A stretch of DNA of 6,963 nt from Candidatus Brocadiaceae bacterium. Lineage in GTDB: Bacteria > Planctomycetota > Brocadiia > SM23-32. Under the pieces are notes generated by a model, which worked only from the letters and a program-made list of their open reading frames with translations, was not told where the DNA came from and searched no databases. Where the stretch lies: positions 1 to 6,963 of the forward strand of contig PWZK01000148.1 of NCBI GenBank assembly GCA_003567495.1, read 5' to 3'. How positions within the stretch are numbered: position 1 is the stretch's first letter; every line of letters begins with the position of its first letter. Below are positions 5,529 to 6,963 of the stretch, one piece after another. A program made the translations under genes and the position numbers.

Positions 5529-6777
5529 TTAATAACTCTACTGAATCGCGTGGTCAATTACAAGCGCTTTGTGATAAAGACGGCAAGAATCGTTGAAACC
5601 GGCGGCGAGGAGCCGGAGATAGAATTCGGCATAGCTGCCCGCAAGAACAGCAAGCCGGTGTGCTCGGGCTGCGGAAGGGATGGAGCAACCTGCGATCACC
5701 AGGCGGAGCGTAGATTCCAGTTTGTGCCGCTGTGGGGCATGGCTGTTTATTTCACGTATGCGATGCGCCGCGTTGATTGCAGCAGGTGCGGCGTCAAAGT
5801 AGAGCGAGTGCCCTGGGCGGATGGCAAGTCGCCGCTGTGCTATTCGTTCAAGCTTTACCTCGCAGGGTGGGCGAAAACGCTTTCTTGGAAGGAAGTATCT
5901 TATCGTTTTGGAGTGAACTGGTATCAAGTTTTTGAAGCTGTGAAGTTTGTCGTTACCTGGGGCTTAGCGCATCGTGACATGTCGGGAGTGGAGGCCATAG
6001 GCATTGATGAAATCCATCAGGGAAAAGGGCAAAAATACCTGACGGTCGTGTATCAGCTTTGCGGCCCGGTGCGTCGCCTGCTCTATGTTGGACGCGGCAG
6101 AAAGAGCGAAACGCTTGAAGGATTTTTTGAGCAGATGGGCTCTGATTGGTGTGGGCGCCTCAAACACATATGTACGGATATGTGGAAAGCATATCTGAAG
6201 GCAATAAAACGATACGCGCCGGGCGCGGTTCATATTCTCGACCGGTTTCATGTTATGAAGCTTCTTGGTGACGCAGTGGACAAGATCAGACGTAAGGAAG
6301 CAAAGGAACTCAACGAGCATGGCCTCGATCTTTTGAAGGGGCTGAAATATGCATTTTTGAAGCGTCCCGAGAACCTGACAGAATCACAGGAAGAGGCTTT
6401 GCACGGGGTGATGAACAGACGGTTGCGTTCGGTTCGGGCTTATCTCTGGAAGGAGAAGTTCCAGTTGTTTTGGGAATATACCAGCCCCTATTATGCCCGG
6501 CGTTACCTTCGCCGATGGTGCAAGGGTGCCATGCATAGCCGGCTGCCGGAGATCAAAAAGTTCGTCAAAACAGTGCGCAAACATGAACCGTTGATCCTGA
6601 ACTGGTTCAGGGCGAAAAAGGCGTTCTCAAGCGGTGCTGTGGAGGGTTTAAATCGCAAAGTTAATTTGGCAGGCAAGAAAATCTTACGGCATCAGAAGCC
6701 CGGAAGTGTTAGAAATCGCGCTGTTTCATACCCTGGGCCACTTGCCCGAACCACCAATCACCCACAAATTTCTATGA
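5523..6777 (+). pseudogene. ISL3-family transposase, frameshifted near the C-terminus
   Basis: This DDE transposase would mobilise the surrounding element. From the ATG at 5523 (ribosome binding site AGGA, 8 nt upstream), 386 residues are in frame. They hold a zinc-ribbon-like N-terminus (CSGC at 47-50, CSRC at 86-89), GIDEIHQGKG with D162, CTDMWKAY with D219, ILDRFHVMK with D240 and SSGAVEGLN with E374. D162, D219 and E374 are the likely catalytic triad. At 6678-6681 there are four A where three would keep the frame. The family's expected ending continues in the +1 frame as SYGIRSPEVLEIAL and then HTLGHLPEPPITHKFL, to a TGA at 6775-6777 inside the right terminal repeat; repaired, the protein is 417 residues. 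As read, the frame instead runs to 6794 with an unrelated tail. An upstream in-frame ATG at 5415 adds 36 residues over the promoter and hairpin and is unlikely. Activity is uncertain, since the catalytic residues remain. Confidence 0.85.
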
Positions 6778-6783
6778 AGAGGC
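6758..6783 (-). repeat. Right terminal inverted repeat of the ISL3 element
   Basis: The reverse complement matches the left repeat at 22 of 26 positions. It contains the last six codons (ending HKFL) and the stop codon of the frame-corrected transposase. Confidence 0.88.
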
Positions 6784-6784
6784 T

Positions 6785-6963
6785 TATTATTTAACGTGGT
6801 GGATGAGCAGCGAGCTTAAAGCCAAAGGCATAACCACGGAACTGCCAACGGTGCTGAAACGCTGGGATCAGCTTTCGCTGTCTGAGTTGAGAGTCAAAAC
6901 CGGCGCTGATACAATAGTTCATTGGAACTGGTCTCTGGGCGAAGAGGGCGTGAAGATAAAAGA
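6785..6963 (+). CDS. Unrecognised open frame running off the window, possibly 5'-truncated by the IS
   Basis: From just outside the right IS end, the frame TAT TAT TTA ACG TGG TGG ATG is open to the window edge, giving about 60 residues with an ATG at 6803 (MSSELKAKGITTELPTVLKR). The composition looks protein-like: charged and hydrophobic residues alternate, and DQLSLSELRVKTGAD could be helical. The family is not recognised. No clear ribosome binding site precedes 6803. The same frame continues back through the right terminal repeat, so the gene may have lost its true start to the insertion. An opposite-strand frame is also open here (stop at about 6795), which lowers confidence in the strand. 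Confidence 0.3.

Larger units (their letters stand above)
5128..6783 (+). mobile_element. ISL3-family insertion sequence, 1656 bp
   Basis: The element is bounded by imperfect terminal inverted repeats (5128-5153 and 6758-6783, 22 of 26 positions identical) whose outer ends carry the TCTTCAT core typical of ISL3 ends. It carries one transposase gene read rightward, whose original stop codon lies inside the right repeat. ISL3 elements normally leave an 8-bp target duplication. Here the outer flanks are eight A on the left and TTATTATT on the right, so no duplication is visible. About 395 bp of non-coding sequence precede the transposase, long for an element of this kind, and hold several inverted repeats and promoter-like boxes. 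Confidence 0.88.

Overview
The window looks like chromosomal DNA from a bacterium of medium GC content, probably an anaerobe. The evidence is a tetrapyrrole operon with a fused uroporphyrinogen-III methyltransferase/synthase, a common arrangement in Clostridia, Desulfobacterota and other anaerobes, next to a LarE-type sulfur transferase. The sequence alone does not fix the phylum.

Layout. Bases 3-188 (+) hold the 3' end of an AIM24/TIGR00266-like gene. Bases 189-376 lie between convergent genes and carry two terminator-like hairpins and a GC-rich palindrome. Bases 377-4060 (-) are a three-gene operon read leftward in the order cobA-hemD fusion, hemB, hemL, with a sigma70-like promoter at 4106-4134. 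The divergent gene larE (+) has a promoter with perfect consensus hexamers at 4156-4185. After larE comes a short spacer with four heptad repeats, then an ISL3-family insertion sequence (5128-6783) with 26-bp imperfect terminal inverted repeats and a transposase frameshifted near its C-terminus. The last 180 bases hold an unrecognised open frame that runs off the window.

How the genes work together. HemL makes 5-aminolevulinate, HemB condenses two of these to porphobilinogen, the HemD half closes the ring to uroporphyrinogen III, and the CobA half methylates it to precorrin-2. The flow is towards siroheme, cobalamin or the siroheme-dependent heme route. HemA (glutamyl-tRNA reductase) and HemC (porphobilinogen deaminase) are needed but are not in this window. 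LarE inserts sulfur into a nicotinate-derived cofactor in the lactate racemase system; no larA, larB or larC is seen here.

The most interesting part is the roughly 395-bp non-coding left portion of the insertion sequence. It contains a leftward promoter with perfect TTGACA and TATAAT boxes 17 bp apart. This promoter would drive RNA through a nested set of perfect inverted repeats that can fold as a closing stem around two hairpin arms. Next to the transposase gene, a long imperfect hairpin covers its ribosome binding site and start codon, and a candidate transposase promoter would start transcription in the hairpin loop. That is the logic of read-through protection known from IS10 and IS50. 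All structural claims come from reading the sequence by eye and have not been computed or tested.
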